Below are positions 23,178-34,088 of a DNA stretch of 64,000 nt, piece by piece. The first letter of the stretch is position 1. Each line of letters opens with the position of its first letter. The stretch lies in the NCBI GenBank assembly GCA_021464245.1, contig JADCRB010000006.1, forward strand, positions 1,567,621 to 1,631,620. The letters are read 5' to 3'. The position numbers and the translations under genes are program-made. The DNA comes from Carallia brachiata (lineage: Eukaryota; Streptophyta; Magnoliopsida; Malpighiales; Rhizophoraceae). The notes below the pieces were generated by a model. The model did not search any database. It was not told the origin of the DNA and was given only the letters and a program-made list of their open reading frames with translations.

Positions 23178-23638
23178 TGAGCTTGTCTATGTCAAATTCC
23201 TACCCAAAACATCACTTTCCCTCTCTCTCTTCTTTCTCATATCTCTCTTCGACCCCTGATTTTTTCTCTCTTGCTCTCAAAAGCAAAACTCCAGCCTACT
23301 AAATCCATTTTCTCTTTTGTCTAATTTTCCTCAAACCCCAGAATATTCACATCACTCCATATGCTTTTTCGATGACCACCGAGGAAGACGGATTGGGGGG
23401 GCATCAAAGAGGGCAGATTTCAAAGGGCATTAAGGTGCATTTGGGTTTGAAAAGAAGAAACTTAGAGAAAACTCATGTTTTTTTAAAATAAATTTTCCTT
23501 TCCAATTGTTTTTGAATAAATCATAGTATGTGTGTGTGTGTGTGTGTGTGTATTTGTGGCCACAACTTTATGTTTTAGTATACTGCAAAATCAAGGCTTG
23601 TATGTGACTATTTGTTATTTCATTTTGTTTTGTATACA

Positions 23639-24748
23639 ATGGTTGATGGGTTTTGTATAATCTGTTGTGGTGGCACATTGGTTAGAGACAGTGCTGTCAT
23701 TGAGCATGTGAGGGGTATAAGACATGATATTACAATAGAGAATGCTGACCAGTTCTGTATTTGGGACATTAGAGACACTGCCAATTATCTATTTAAGGGG
23801 AGTCTTCGAAAGAAAATAGGATCATGACGGTATATTACAATATTCCAAGGTAGAGCTTGGGGAAAGGACTTCGTAACTTGTCTAATGATGGTAATTTGTG
23901 CGATATGGACACATGCTTAAAAGCAATAAGAGAATTGAGTGTCATGTTGAGCATAATGGTATAGTAGATTGGGAGTTACTGAAAGGTAGAAGCATTTTGC
24001 ACCAAAATGGATATGTTGGCAATATAGAGGGTAATTATGTAGAAGATTTGGGTGGATGCAAACTAAGAATTTACTTGGCAAAATTTGAGAGTGAAGGTGA
24101 AAACAAAGAAGAAACCAAACAGAGAATGTGAATGAAGGTGAAAGGGACCAAACTAGGGAAGAAATTGGGGACTTTGTGAAAGTGCCTGTGCAAAAAGCCC
24201 CAAAGGTTAAGTGTAAAAGGCTCATAGACGAGGGAGTCGGATAGGATTATGTTGAAGTACCTATGGTAGAAGACCCTAAGGATAAGGGTAAAAGGCCCAC
24301 AGATAAGGGAGTAGCAGAGGATTATATGGAAGTACCTGTGGTAGAAGACCCCAAGAATAAGGGTAAAAGCCCCACAGATAACAGAGTAGGGGAGGAAGAA
24401 GAAGATGATGAGCTGGAATATGCTGAGATACCTATTGATGCCATGTCAGATAATGATGATAAAGAGCTTCTCCATGCAAGGCAGCATGTGAAACAAATTT
24501 ACAAATCTTGACAAAATACCAAGAGGAATGTTGAGGATGCCAACAAAAGGAAGACTCAAAGTGGGGTTGTAGATGGTGGCCATGGTCATACTGACAAAGG
24601 GGTCAAAGTTGGCACTAATGCTGATAATGTAGATGGAGGAAGAGCAGACAACATTGATAAAGGATATCAAACTAAATACTTTGATAGTGGTGAGGAATGT
24701 AGCTATGAGTCTAACAAATCGGGTAGTGACAACGAGCAAAAATAAGCT
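23639..24748 (+). pseudogene. MULE transposase N-terminal region, broken
   Basis: Plus-strand pieces encode an N-terminal part that starts MVDGFCIICCGG, continues with CHVEHNGIVDWELLKG, and then a charged acidic stretch with repeated VEDPK-KGK-PTD units (24190-24400) and a run of Glu/Asp (24390-24420). Long MuDR-type transposases often carry such a variable acidic leader before the DNA-binding domain. Stops near 23827, 24131 and 24511 break the frame. The VEDPK repeats look like a local tandem expansion of about 90 bases. Confidence 0.6.
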
Positions 24749-25600
24749 ATGAGACAAAAAAGTAGAACACCTTGCTATGATCAATATTCAAAGAATTTGC
24801 AATTTGTGTTGGGAATGAGACTTTTGGATAAAAAACAATTCAAACAAGCTATTGTCCAATATGCAGTTGCAAACATGTTTGATGTTGTATATAATATAAA
24901 CAATTGGAATCTCATGAGAGCCCATTGTGTAGCCCCAAATTGCCCTTGGAGAATCACTACTAAATTGCCTGCCAAAGCAATTTTTAGTGTCACAAGAATC
25001 TCCAAGAATGATCACAAATTCCCAAGAGTTACAGCAACAAAAGAGCTACTGCCCCTTGGCTAGCTGAACATGTTTCCAAGAACTATAAGGGCATTGAGAC
25101 CATAAAGTACATTGACATGCACACAGTGTACAAACATGAGTACTGTTTAGATGTAAGTGTTTTTAAACTTAAGAGAGTAAAAACGTTGCTCTCTAAAATG
25201 TATACTAGTGATGTGCTTGAAGAATATGCAGCTTTGAGTGACTACAAGCATGAAATTCTTAGATCAAACCCAGAGAGCATAGTTACACTTGATGTGGACA
25301 AACCAGCATCTAGGAGAGGGCTGACTATATTTGACCGCATCTATATAGCTATGGATTGTTGTAAAAATTCATAGTAGGGTGCAGGAAGATAATTGGCATT
25401 GATGGGGCTTTCCTTGTCAAAGGTGTGGTTTTATATGCAGTTGCATGACATGCAAATAACCAAATGTTTTTAGTGGCGTGGGCTATTGTAGATAAGAAGA
25501 CAATTGCAACATGGACCTAGTTTCTTTCACTAATGAAAGCTGACATAATATGGACCTGGTTTCTTTCACTAATTAAAGCTGACATCAACATGCAAAATGG
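24749..25600 (+). pseudogene. MULE transposase DNA-binding and catalytic N-terminal region
   Basis: The MuDR DNA-binding domain is seen in FVLGMRLLDKKQFKQAIVQY and the cysteine pair in CVAPNCPWRI. After a frame break come EEYAALSDYKHEI, RSNPESIV and IFDRIYIAMDCCKNS, typical of the segment before the MULE catalytic core. The first catalytic Asp lies in IIGIDGAFL near 25395, and VAWAIVDKKTIATWTWFL near 25480 continues the core. The enzyme would cut at the element's TIRs. Several stops and shifts make it inactive. Confidence 0.82.
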
Positions 25601-25634
25601 TGAAAGCTAGTGTATCATAACTAACAAGAATCCT

Positions 25635-25810
25635 ATGAGTTTATGATGTTATTTGATTTGTTGACCTGATTGCAACTATTTGTTTTAGTTAGTGACCCAC
25701 CAGTGAACTATTTCATGAGTTATTGACCCATTTGTGAACAATTTCATTAGTTAGTGCCCTATTAGTGAACTATTTGTAGAGTTACTAACCCATTGGTGAA
25801 CTTTTTTTAG
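25635..25810 (+). other. probable intron with a 31-bp tandem repeat
   Basis: Four head-to-tail units of 31, 31, 31 and 30 bases (25688-25810) share GTTAGTGACCC and GTGAACTATTT. The last unit ends in a T-run plus AG, after which transposase coding resumes with GIQKAI. The array therefore looks like the 3' part of an intron and includes its acceptor. Confidence 0.6.
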
Positions 25811-26900
25811 GGTATTCAGAAAGCTATAAGCAACATTTGGCTTAAGGCAGAGCATAGAATTTGTGCAAGGCATCTAATGCAAAGTGGAGGAGAAAGCACA
25901 GGGACAATGAGTTTACAGAACTATTTTGGGATTGTTACAAGGCTCCAAACATTCATTATCTAGAACAAGGCTTGCCACCGATGAAGTTGCTAGCACCTAA
26001 GGCCAACAAGGACTTTGTTTATCATCTAGTACAAGAATGGTGTAGGGCCTACTTTGACACATCTATAAAATGTGACATCATAGTTAACAACTTGTGTGAA
26101 ACTTTCATTGGGAGAATTGTGGGAGCTAGGTCCAAATGCATTCTATCCATACTTAAGGAAATCATGGTGATGGTGATCAAAAGGCTCAAGACAAATAGAG
26201 ATATTTGTGACAGGTAGAAGGAAGCTAGTGAGTATATGATTAGGAAAAAGCTGAGATTGGCGAGGGAGTCAAGCTTTAACTGTAAAATTGCTTTCTATGG
26301 AGCCAATGAGGATGAAATTTTGAGCAGGGGGAATGAGATATGTTGTGGATTCGCATAAAGAACCTATTTGTGCAGGGATGAGATGTTTTCAAGAATACCT
26401 TAGTATCATGTTATTGCAGCAATACTAAATAAGGGAAGGAAACCTATTGACAACCTTCAACCAATGTCAACCAAGGCCAAATATCTTCAAACCTACTCCT
26501 TCATGATGAATCCACTGCAAGGTAAGCATTTTTGGGAGAAAACAAGGGAATATCACATTGATCCCCCACCATTAAAGAGCATAGTTGGCAGGCCAAAGAA
26601 GTAAAGAATTGGGATAGATGGGGAGAGCCAGTGACATAAAGGGAAGCTGAGTAAGTGGGGAATTGTGATGACTTGCTCTAACTGCCATCAATTAGGGCAT
26701 AACATAAAGTTATGCAAATATTCTCTAGTTACTTGGCCACGAAAATTGACCATACTAGTTACATTATGTCTACTTTTTTGTTACTTTAATTATGGGTTTA
26801 TTTATGTGTTTGGATGTAAAGGCATTATATGTTTGTTTAATTATAGGCCAAAAAGAGCAAGAGAATGAGACTTCAGCAACCATCTCGAGCTCGACAAGGG
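25811..26900 (+). pseudogene. MULE transposase C-terminal core, SWIM remnant and zinc knuckle
   Basis: The core continues with AEHRICARHLM, the conserved C-x-x-H of MULE transposases. It is followed by ELFWDCYKAPN, CDIIVNNLCETF and ARSKCILSILKEIM. Near 26390-26600 a remnant of the SWIM zinc finger (YHVIAAILNKGRKPID) and a GRPKK tail are visible in another frame. A CCHC-type knuckle, CSNCHQLGHNIKLC, closes the protein near 26674-26715. The order DNA-binding, DDE core, SWIM, knuckle is that of plant MuDR relatives. At least three frame changes are present. Confidence 0.82.
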
Positions 26901-27931
26901 ACATCTGTCATTAGTCCTTAAGAGTCATTGGAATAGAGAGATAGAAAGATTGCAAGAATGCATAGGGGAGCTGATAGTTCTTCTTCAGTTACTGAGCCAA
27001 TGCAAGGTGTTATGACTTAAGAGTCTAATGTTGGAAACTAATTATAGACTACATAGTTACTTTTCGATGAAATATGTAGAGGCATTGTCAAACTTTTACT
27101 TTTTGTTTTTGTGTAAGGTGATAACAGCCTTCTCTTGAAAGTCCTCTATTTGTTTTTGAGAGGCATTGTGAAGCATATTTACAAACTTGATCTTTTGCAA
27201 CTAATCATAGATAATCATAGTTGGGGATACTTAGGATACATGATGAACATGGTATACTTGGGAATGACAATGAAAAAGTTTATTTTGGATCTATGGAACA
27301 TTTCAACTTCAAAGTTTCAAAATTGATTGCCAAGCTCAAAGTCAAGATGTAAAATTAACTAATTTCATTCAAACATTGCAAAAGCAAGTGGGACACAGGT
27401 TACATAGCACAAAATACTTTAGTTAATCTCAATTCCCTATATCCTTCAAAATACACGAGATTCATTCCGTCAAGCCCAACTTCCTACCATCAGCCACACA
27501 AAACACAAATCTTACATAATACTGAAAACAACAACCTTACATATAGCTTACGAATCCTACTTAGCACCATCTTGCCCCTCTTCTTCAAACCTCAGTATTG
27601 TCATTAATATGAAGATTACCCATGTCAAAATCAACAACCCCAATAAGTATCGAGCTCTTTTTCATTCCTAGATTCGAAACCTTTGATTTTGTCATTCTTC
27701 GCCTTCTCCTTATATGATTTTTTTTTCAATTTTGTCCTTCTCCCCCTTCTTCATTTTACTCTCTTTGCTTCAATGTCCTGCCTTTGACATTACTTTTTTT
27801 TTTAAAAGAAAGAGAATGGGACGAAGAGAGAAGAAAGAGATGTTGTAAGTGATATGAACCACTAGGAAAGAGAAGGAATCCAACGTGGCAATTGACTAGG
27901 AGAGAAACAAAGCCTAAAGTGATGCTGATAT

Positions 27932-28132
27932 CTGATGAAGATTGATGAGTGTCACTATATAGGATGCTAAGTCGACACCACGCCAGCAGTTAATGGTATA
28001 TCACGAAAATTAAAAGTTACTGACTTATTAATAAACTTTTTTAATGGTCCAGGCCTTAAATAGATGATTTTTGAGGTAATGACCTACACATAAACAATTG
28101 AAAAGGTAGTGACTCAAATATAAACTTCGCCT
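27932..28132 (-). repeat. MULE right terminal inverted repeat
   Basis: This is the reverse complement of 22970-23177. The stretch between the last coding remnant and this TIR (27000-27930) is non-coding, with a purine-rich part near 27810-27840. Confidence 0.85.
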
Positions 28133-28141
28133 AATTTACCA

Positions 28142-29392
28142 GTATGCATGGCAGCATTAATATTCCTAGGAAAATCTAAAATAACTTCGTTGGCTTAATA
28201 TTTTTTCATCAAAATCATTGTTTACCTCATACTTTATGGGTTTAAAATTAACAAATGACATCTATCGTAAACCCACCATACTTGAGGTCATATGTTTTAA
28301 TGAGCAAAAATGAGTTTGTTACTAAAGAGGCCATCTTCATAATCTTTGCCCATGAAAACTCCATTTTCCTTATTGTGTTTCACACCATCTCTATCACTTG
28401 TATGCCATTGACATGCATCACGAACATAACAGGGAGAAAAAAGTACCAGACGATTATTTTTTTTAATACTCTTTTTGTAGAATTATCATCATCAAGCATG
28501 TTGCATATGCATACATGACATACATTGACAGAAACCAACAATTTATAACTGGGCCCACAAGTGTTAAGACCTTGAATTCTTTAGTGTCTATTACGTTTTC
28601 GTACAATTCGGAAGCATGCATATGCCGACGAACATGAGATTTGTCATGCATCAAGGAGTTGATATTGTTTATTAAAATATTGGACTTGAATTGAATAATA
28701 TAGCTTTTTTATTCAGAAATATTTTAGTAGCAAAGCCTTGTACGGAAGATTGTAAATCACACCATATCATTTCAATTCACATATATGTCTTTAGGACAGC
28801 ATGTAATAAATTCAAACCATGCATCCGTACTTGAAAATAACACCTTTATATATATACATATTCTTTGTACTGAGGCCCTTTAGATTTTTTTATAATAATA
28901 AAAAAATGCAGTCGTCGATATATGAGTCATCGTATTTGTGGGCTAAGGTTGGAGGTTACCTATTTTGTCCTCATTCAATCTCGTCCATATGGAAAATACC
29001 CCATCCAAGCACTTATAGAGCTGAAAGCGCCTTCTTTACGCCTAACCACTATGTTAAAGAGTCTTGAACCCAACATTGTGTCTCATCGTAAATCCTATTT
29101 AATGGGGCGGGGCAATGGCATGGGGACTTGCACCTAAACCAATGCAAGGGAAGACACACCAATATACCACCAAGCTACCACCTTGGGTGGTAGGCCCTTC
29201 AGATTCAATCATCAAATAAACAAACAATCAATATATATATATACACATGGCAAAATCATTCGCCTCTTTTGAAATTGCTTAGTCACAAGTTAACATGGCA
29301 TGTATGTTTTCAAGCTAAACAAACCCATCGGAGTAACAAATTAATCAACATATTATCATGCTTTAATTGTAATCAACACAACTGAAAGATAG
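28142..29392. other. spacer without a recognised gene
   Basis: No coding similarity is recognised on either strand. A small hairpin formed by CTACCACC and GGGTGGTAG lies near 29173-29193. Confidence 0.45.
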
Positions 29393-29404
29393 ACTCTTAT
29401 ACCA
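29393..29404 (-). promoter_or_regulatory. possible decayed tRNA-Met primer site beside an LTR end
   Basis: The minus strand reads TGGTATAAGAGT, two mismatches from the usual TGGTATCAGAGC. It is followed outward by TGTGAGAATTTAGAC at 29407, similar to the copia LTR tip at 16082. This may be the junction of a lost copia element; the rest of the LTR cannot be followed past about 29500. Confidence 0.35.
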
Positions 29405-29599
29405 AATGTGAGAATTTAGACTAAACTTGAGCCAAAGATAATTCGTTCCTTTTCGATTTTTTGACATTTATTTTTCTCTCTAAAAGTTGTGTGATCTTTT
29501 GTTCCTCTTTATACCCCTGACGTATGAGAATATCTGCTATCCTCTTTTCGTGTTCCAAATTCATCGTTATTATGCACTATCCTTCGGTGATTCTCTATA

Positions 29600-30480
29600 T
29601 TTTTTTTTGTTTGTTAATGGATCCTTTACCTCCTTCTAACTTCAACCGTGCTTTTTGTCCTACAAATTGGAGACAAAGCCTATTATTGTCCAATCATGCT
29701 TATCACTATAACAAGAACGCTCTGTACAATATTTCCTTCTAAGAAAAATTATGGACTAAAAAGCCATTTGATGCCCATGCTATACTTAATGCTATGTGAC
29801 TAGTATGGGAACTTGACAAAGATTTCCTTGCAAAAAAATTGGAAAGAAACTTACTTTTTTTTTCTAATTTTCCATCCAACGTGATCGTGATTTTGTCTGT
29901 GATAATGCATCGTGGAGTTTTGATAAGAATTACTGCTTTTGAAGGATGTTCTAAGTTTTAAACAACTATCTACTGTCTAGTTCTTTCATCTTTTATTTTG
30001 GGTTCGAGTTTATGATTTACCCTTCAATCTTATGTCCTATTTGACTACCATGGCTATTGGTAAAAAAAAAAAATCGGTGCCCATCGCTTCAGATGGTTTT
30101 ATGAAGAATGAATGGATACATTTTCTTCATATTCGTATTCTCTCTGACATTCAAATCCCCTGCCTTATGGACAACGATATGCAACCAAACTGGCTCTGAA
30201 TTTAAGGTTTTGTTCAAATTTGAGAGACTGTTATATTTCTGTTATGTCTATGGTTGTATTGGATATGTTGAAAGGGATTGTGAAACTGAACTTTTGTTTG
30301 ACTATGATTCCTCTACCGATTGTTTGTCGCATATTACAAGACCATATGGGGATTGGCTAAAGGCTTCTCTGTTTAAAAGACTGTAGGTGGATTCAGCTAA
30401 TTCCAAAACAAACATTGTGGAGACTTCTATTTTATCTCGCAACCCCACTGTTGGCCCTACCAATATTCCTCCAAGGTTTT
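29600..30480 (+). pseudogene. LINE ORF1: DUF4283-like domain and CCHC motif
   Basis: Pieces of the plant L1 first ORF are visible. An N-terminal DUF4283-like region (WTKKPFDAHAILNAM, then WSFDKNYCF in a second frame) spans about 29730-29930. A nucleic-acid-binding motif follows at about 30195-30370 with FERLLYFCYVYGCIGYVERDC and PYGDWLKA. Plant LINE ORF1 proteins bind the element RNA. Stops and shifts are frequent, and the true start may be the ATG near 29619. Confidence 0.72.
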
Positions 30481-30899
30481 AGTTGGTGCATTCCCCTAGA
30501 ACTTCACGGTCTGCAACACTACCTTTTTCTGCCACTATGAAATTGTATCTAAAGTCAGACAATCTGAGGGTGATAGATTTTTTGAAAGCCAATTTGCCTT
30601 GTCCAACTCCTCAGTCTCGAGGTAAAAATACAGATCCTCCCAACCTACTTGTGTTATGTGATCAAATTACTACTGAGCACACCAATGCAGATCTTGCCAA
30701 TACTTCTCCCATTATAAAATCTCGTGGTTAGAAGCATATAACCTCATTTTTCTTCTTCCTTGGACACCGCATTTATTAATGGTCAAGGCACTCAATGCTC
30801 ACCACAGACTTCTGAAGCTGCCCTATCCATTATGCAGTCCTCTTCTTTAGAACAAAGTTGTTTTCGCATATCCTCTTCATAGGCACCAAACTCTCTTAT

Positions 30900-32835
30900 A
30901 TCGTGGTGGGTGCTGGGTAGCTGCGCCAAGCACCATGAATGTTTTATGCTAGACCTGTTGTGGGCTACTGAATGTCATGGTTTTGGACACGCCAGGGCTG
31001 GTGGACTAGCTTTCTTGTGGTGCTCTTTTGTTGTTGCTTTTGTATTTTCTTTCTCAAGCCACCATATTAATTTTGTGATATATTTTGGTGCCCCCTTATG
31101 AGCTTCACATTTTATGAGTCTATATCGATGACCCCGTGATGCTGACAAGCACAACACGTGAGAATTCCTTTGTCATCTACACTGTCAAACAACCTTGTCG
31201 TGGTTATACGCATGGTCCCATGAGAAAGCTGGTGGTTTACCTTGGCCTCTTGTTTATATAGAAACTTTTAAGACAGTTATGGATGATTGTGGTTTTTTTG
31301 ATCTGCCTTTCTTTGGCTATGCTTTCACCTTGATGAATAGATGGTGTGGATTTGATCATGTTCTTGAGCATATGGATCATGCTTTTGTATATTCGGATCT
31401 GCTTGGTCTTTTTTCAAACGCTAAGGTACGACATCTGCCATGTTATGGGTATGATCATAATGCTATCTTCATCTACTTGGATTCATTAAGTGCAATTCGT
31501 TGTTCTCCCAAACGAATATTAATTTTAGAACAAATGTGGTTAACCCACCCTATGTGCAAAGATGTGGTTGAAGATTCTTGGTTTGCGACAAAGGATAGTG
31601 GTGTGGCATCCTTTTCCTCTTTGTTGTCTCATTGCAGTAACTCACTCACAGAATGGAATAAATCAGCCTTTGGTCATGTCACTCACCAAATTAAATCGCT
31701 TCAATGTGAATTAAGCCGTTTGGAATTATTGGAATCTTCTCCATATGTTGTACTTTAGATTAAAACCATATAATCCCTTATGAATGCTTTGAGGAAAAAA
31801 TGTGGGCACAACGTTTGAGGGCAGATTGGCTTAGAGCTTGTGATAAAAACACATGGTTATTTCATGCTAAGGCTACTCAGTGGAGAATACGTAACTCAAT
31901 TACTTGACTTCAAGATTCTTCCGGGCATTGGTCGTCTTTCCAAAGGGAGGTATCATTTGCTCTCACTGGCCATTTCGAATCCTTGTTCCGATTAGGTGGC
32001 AGTGTATTCGCAAGCAATTTTTTGTGTTGTCTATAGAAGTGTAACAAGTGCTATGAATACATCTTTAACAGAACATTTTACTAAACTTGAGATCTTCAAA
32101 GCTCTTCAATAGATGCATCCTACTAAGGCCCCAGGTCTGGATGGTAAGCCAGCACTTTTTTACTAATGCTTTTGGTATATTGTGTGCTCTGATGGTTGGT
32201 AGTGTGCTTCATATACTTAATCATGATGAAGATCCAAGACTTTTTAATCATACTTATACTTGTCTTGTTCCTAAGGTTGCAACTCTAGCTTTCTGCAGTG
32301 ATTTTTTGCAATTAACTTATGCAATGTAATTTTCAAGCTGGTCACGAAGGCCTTAGGTAATCGTTAAAACTTTTCTTGCTGTCTATTATTTTTTCACAGC
32401 AAAGTGCCTTTGTTCCAGGTAGATTGACTATTGACAATGCTTGGATTGCCTTTGAGTGTTTCCATTCTTTTTAAACATGTTATGGAGGAAAGAAAAAGAC
32501 AATAGCATTACAGCTTGACGTGGCTAAGGCATATGATCTTGTGGAATGGTCTTTTCTAGAGAACATTATGCTGTGCATAGGGCTTGCACTTTCTTAGGTG
32601 GATTTGGCTACACATTGTGCAACGTCTGCCTCTTATTCCTTATTGGTAAATGGTGAACCATGAAGAGTTTTTAATCCATTGCGGGTTATTTGTCGAGGAG
32701 ACCCTTTATCACCCTATTTATTCCTTCTTTGCGGGGAGGGCCTCTCAGCTTGGTCAACCGATGCACATTATTAGGGTTCTCTTCATGGTATTCAAGTTGA
32801 CAGACAAACACCCCTATAAGCCATCTGCTCTTAGG
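30900..32835 (+). pseudogene. LINE ORF2: endonuclease and reverse transcriptase, truncated
   Basis: The apurinic-type endonuclease is represented by ARAGGLAFLW near 30990 and by 31195-31758 with SHEKAGGLPW, DDCGFFDLPFFGYAFTLMN, HLPCYGYDHNAIFI and LEQMWLTHPMCKDVVEDSW. RT motifs follow in several frames: KAPGLDG and LNHDEDPRLFNHTYTCLVPK near 32120-32280, VPGRLTIDN near 32415, [14 protein letters not shown] near 32510 and RGDPLSPYLF near 32695. Similarity ends at about 32835, just before the FADD catalytic motif. The protein would nick target DNA and copy LINE RNA. Confidence 0.85.
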
Positions 32836-33227
32836 TTGCACGAACACGGATACGGGACGAACACAGTGGCGATATATATATACTGAAATTGAGTCAAATA
32901 TATAAGAAATATCAAAAGCCACACATTATGTCAAGTACGAATCTTATAAGTAAACTAAACCATGAATTTAAAACTTTCAAAACATTAGATAATGCTTAGG
33001 AAAATACAGTAATTGAACAACAAGCTTATCAATTCTTCCAACTAAAATTTGGGAGTGAGCTTAAATTCTTCCAAAATTCTTCACAAACCTAAAAGAACAA
33101 AAAATAAACTCAATGTCAATCATCAATTCTAATATAGCAAGTAAAAGCAAAAGTAACTAAAACAAAAATGTCTTGCCAAATCATCGTCATTGATGGGAAC
33201 CACCCCATGATCACTTGGTTGGATATC
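32836..33227. other. junction region between LINE and hAT transposase
   Basis: Sequence changes abruptly at about 32836 to a stretch starting GGTTGCACGAACACGG. It may include the left end and 3' untranslated part of the hAT element that reads leftward from 33228. A CAGTGGCG word at 32863 resembles some hAT termini, but I found no matching right end or 8-bp duplication. Confidence 0.35.
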
Positions 33228-33427
33228 TTATTCTTCTTTGTCACCACAATCATACATAAATAAGAGAGCTTCAAAATCTGTCTTATCCAAAGAGAGATTT
33301 GCAATCTCCAATATACCAACATCATCCATAGATTCAAAAGAATCTCTAGCAATATTCCACATCTTACTTTCACGTTGCATATATTGTGGAGATTTTCTTC
33401 ATAATAAGAGAAGATTGTTGCGCACAA
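33228..33427 (-). pseudogene. hAT transposase C-terminal end, separated from its body
   Basis: In minus-strand frames the segment reads RKSPQYMQRESKMWNIARDS, then GILEIANLSLDKTDFEALLF and stops at 33228-33230. This is the extreme C-terminus of plant hAT transposases, after the dimerisation domain. It continues directly from 39011 on the far side of an inserted LTR element: removing the insert and one CACAA copy restores the expected LV-RNN junction. One stop (TGA) lies within it. Confidence 0.8.
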
Positions 33428-34088
33428 ATTATTGTAAATTGTTATTACATTTTCAAAGGCTAGTTATCACATATAAGACTTGGTCAAATTGGTCATTGTA
33501 TGACCGTTGAACTAACCATTTATGACCATTGAGTTAGCCGTTATTTGATTGTTAACTAACCATTGTGCGATTTTTTGTGTTTCGACGTTACTAGCTTTTA
33601 TAATTTATTGGAGACTTTATTCTTACTTATGAGACATAAGACCACACCTATTATAAAAGCACCATTCCTTCATCTTCCACAAATGACTGAGAGAGAGATG
33701 TGAATGTGTTTTTTGTTTTGTCTATTATGGGAGGCTAATGTTGCTATTTTAACCTAAAAAGAGAAGCTGTTTTTGTAACCTCACTATTGAAGTGCACATT
33801 AGTGGGAAAGTCTGTTGTATCATGAGAGGATAACAGATATAACCTACTGTATTGGGACAGCTTGTCTATAGGAGCAAAAATTATCCTTAAGAAAGTGCTA
33901 CGCACTCTTCATATACAATATCCTTTTTTTTTAATTTGTTCATTTGATTTAGCATTTTATATTTATATAATTTTGTTGATTATTGTTGAACATTCATAAT
34001 CGTTGTTTTATTTCTATTTGTAACTATTATTGTTCAACGGTAAAAATTTTTATTTTATTTTATATCTATTTTATCAATTATTTTCCAA
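33428..34088 (+). repeat. left LTR, 661 bp
   Basis: It aligns with 38351-39010 along its whole length. It contains TATTATAAAAGC near 33649, a likely TATA box. The ends are ATTATTG and TTTTCCAA rather than TG and CA. Confidence 0.85.

Larger units (their letters stand above)
22970..28132 (+). mobile_element. MuDR-like MULE with about 200-bp terminal inverted repeats
   Basis: The left terminus (to about 23177) and right terminus (from about 27932) are reverse complements over roughly 200 bases, sharing blocks such as CCTTTTCAATTGT and AAGTTTATATTTG. The interior encodes a broken MuDR-type transposase on plus. The 9-mers AGTTTACTA (22961-22969) and AATTTACCA (28133-28141) agree at 7 of 9 positions, which fits a decayed 9-bp target duplication. 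Both the TIR length and the transposase mark it as a Mutator-superfamily element. Confidence 0.88.

Noticed and set aside
24446..24784. Minus-strand open frame of 112 codons
   Set aside because: Antisense to the MULE transposase leader; composition explained by the acidic coding strand.
25688..25810. CRISPR-like array
   Set aside because: The units are contiguous without unique spacers; it is a tandem repeat in a plant transposon intron.
28255..28518. Plus-strand open frame of 87 codons
   Set aside because: No domain, no plausible gene context, AT-rich spacer.
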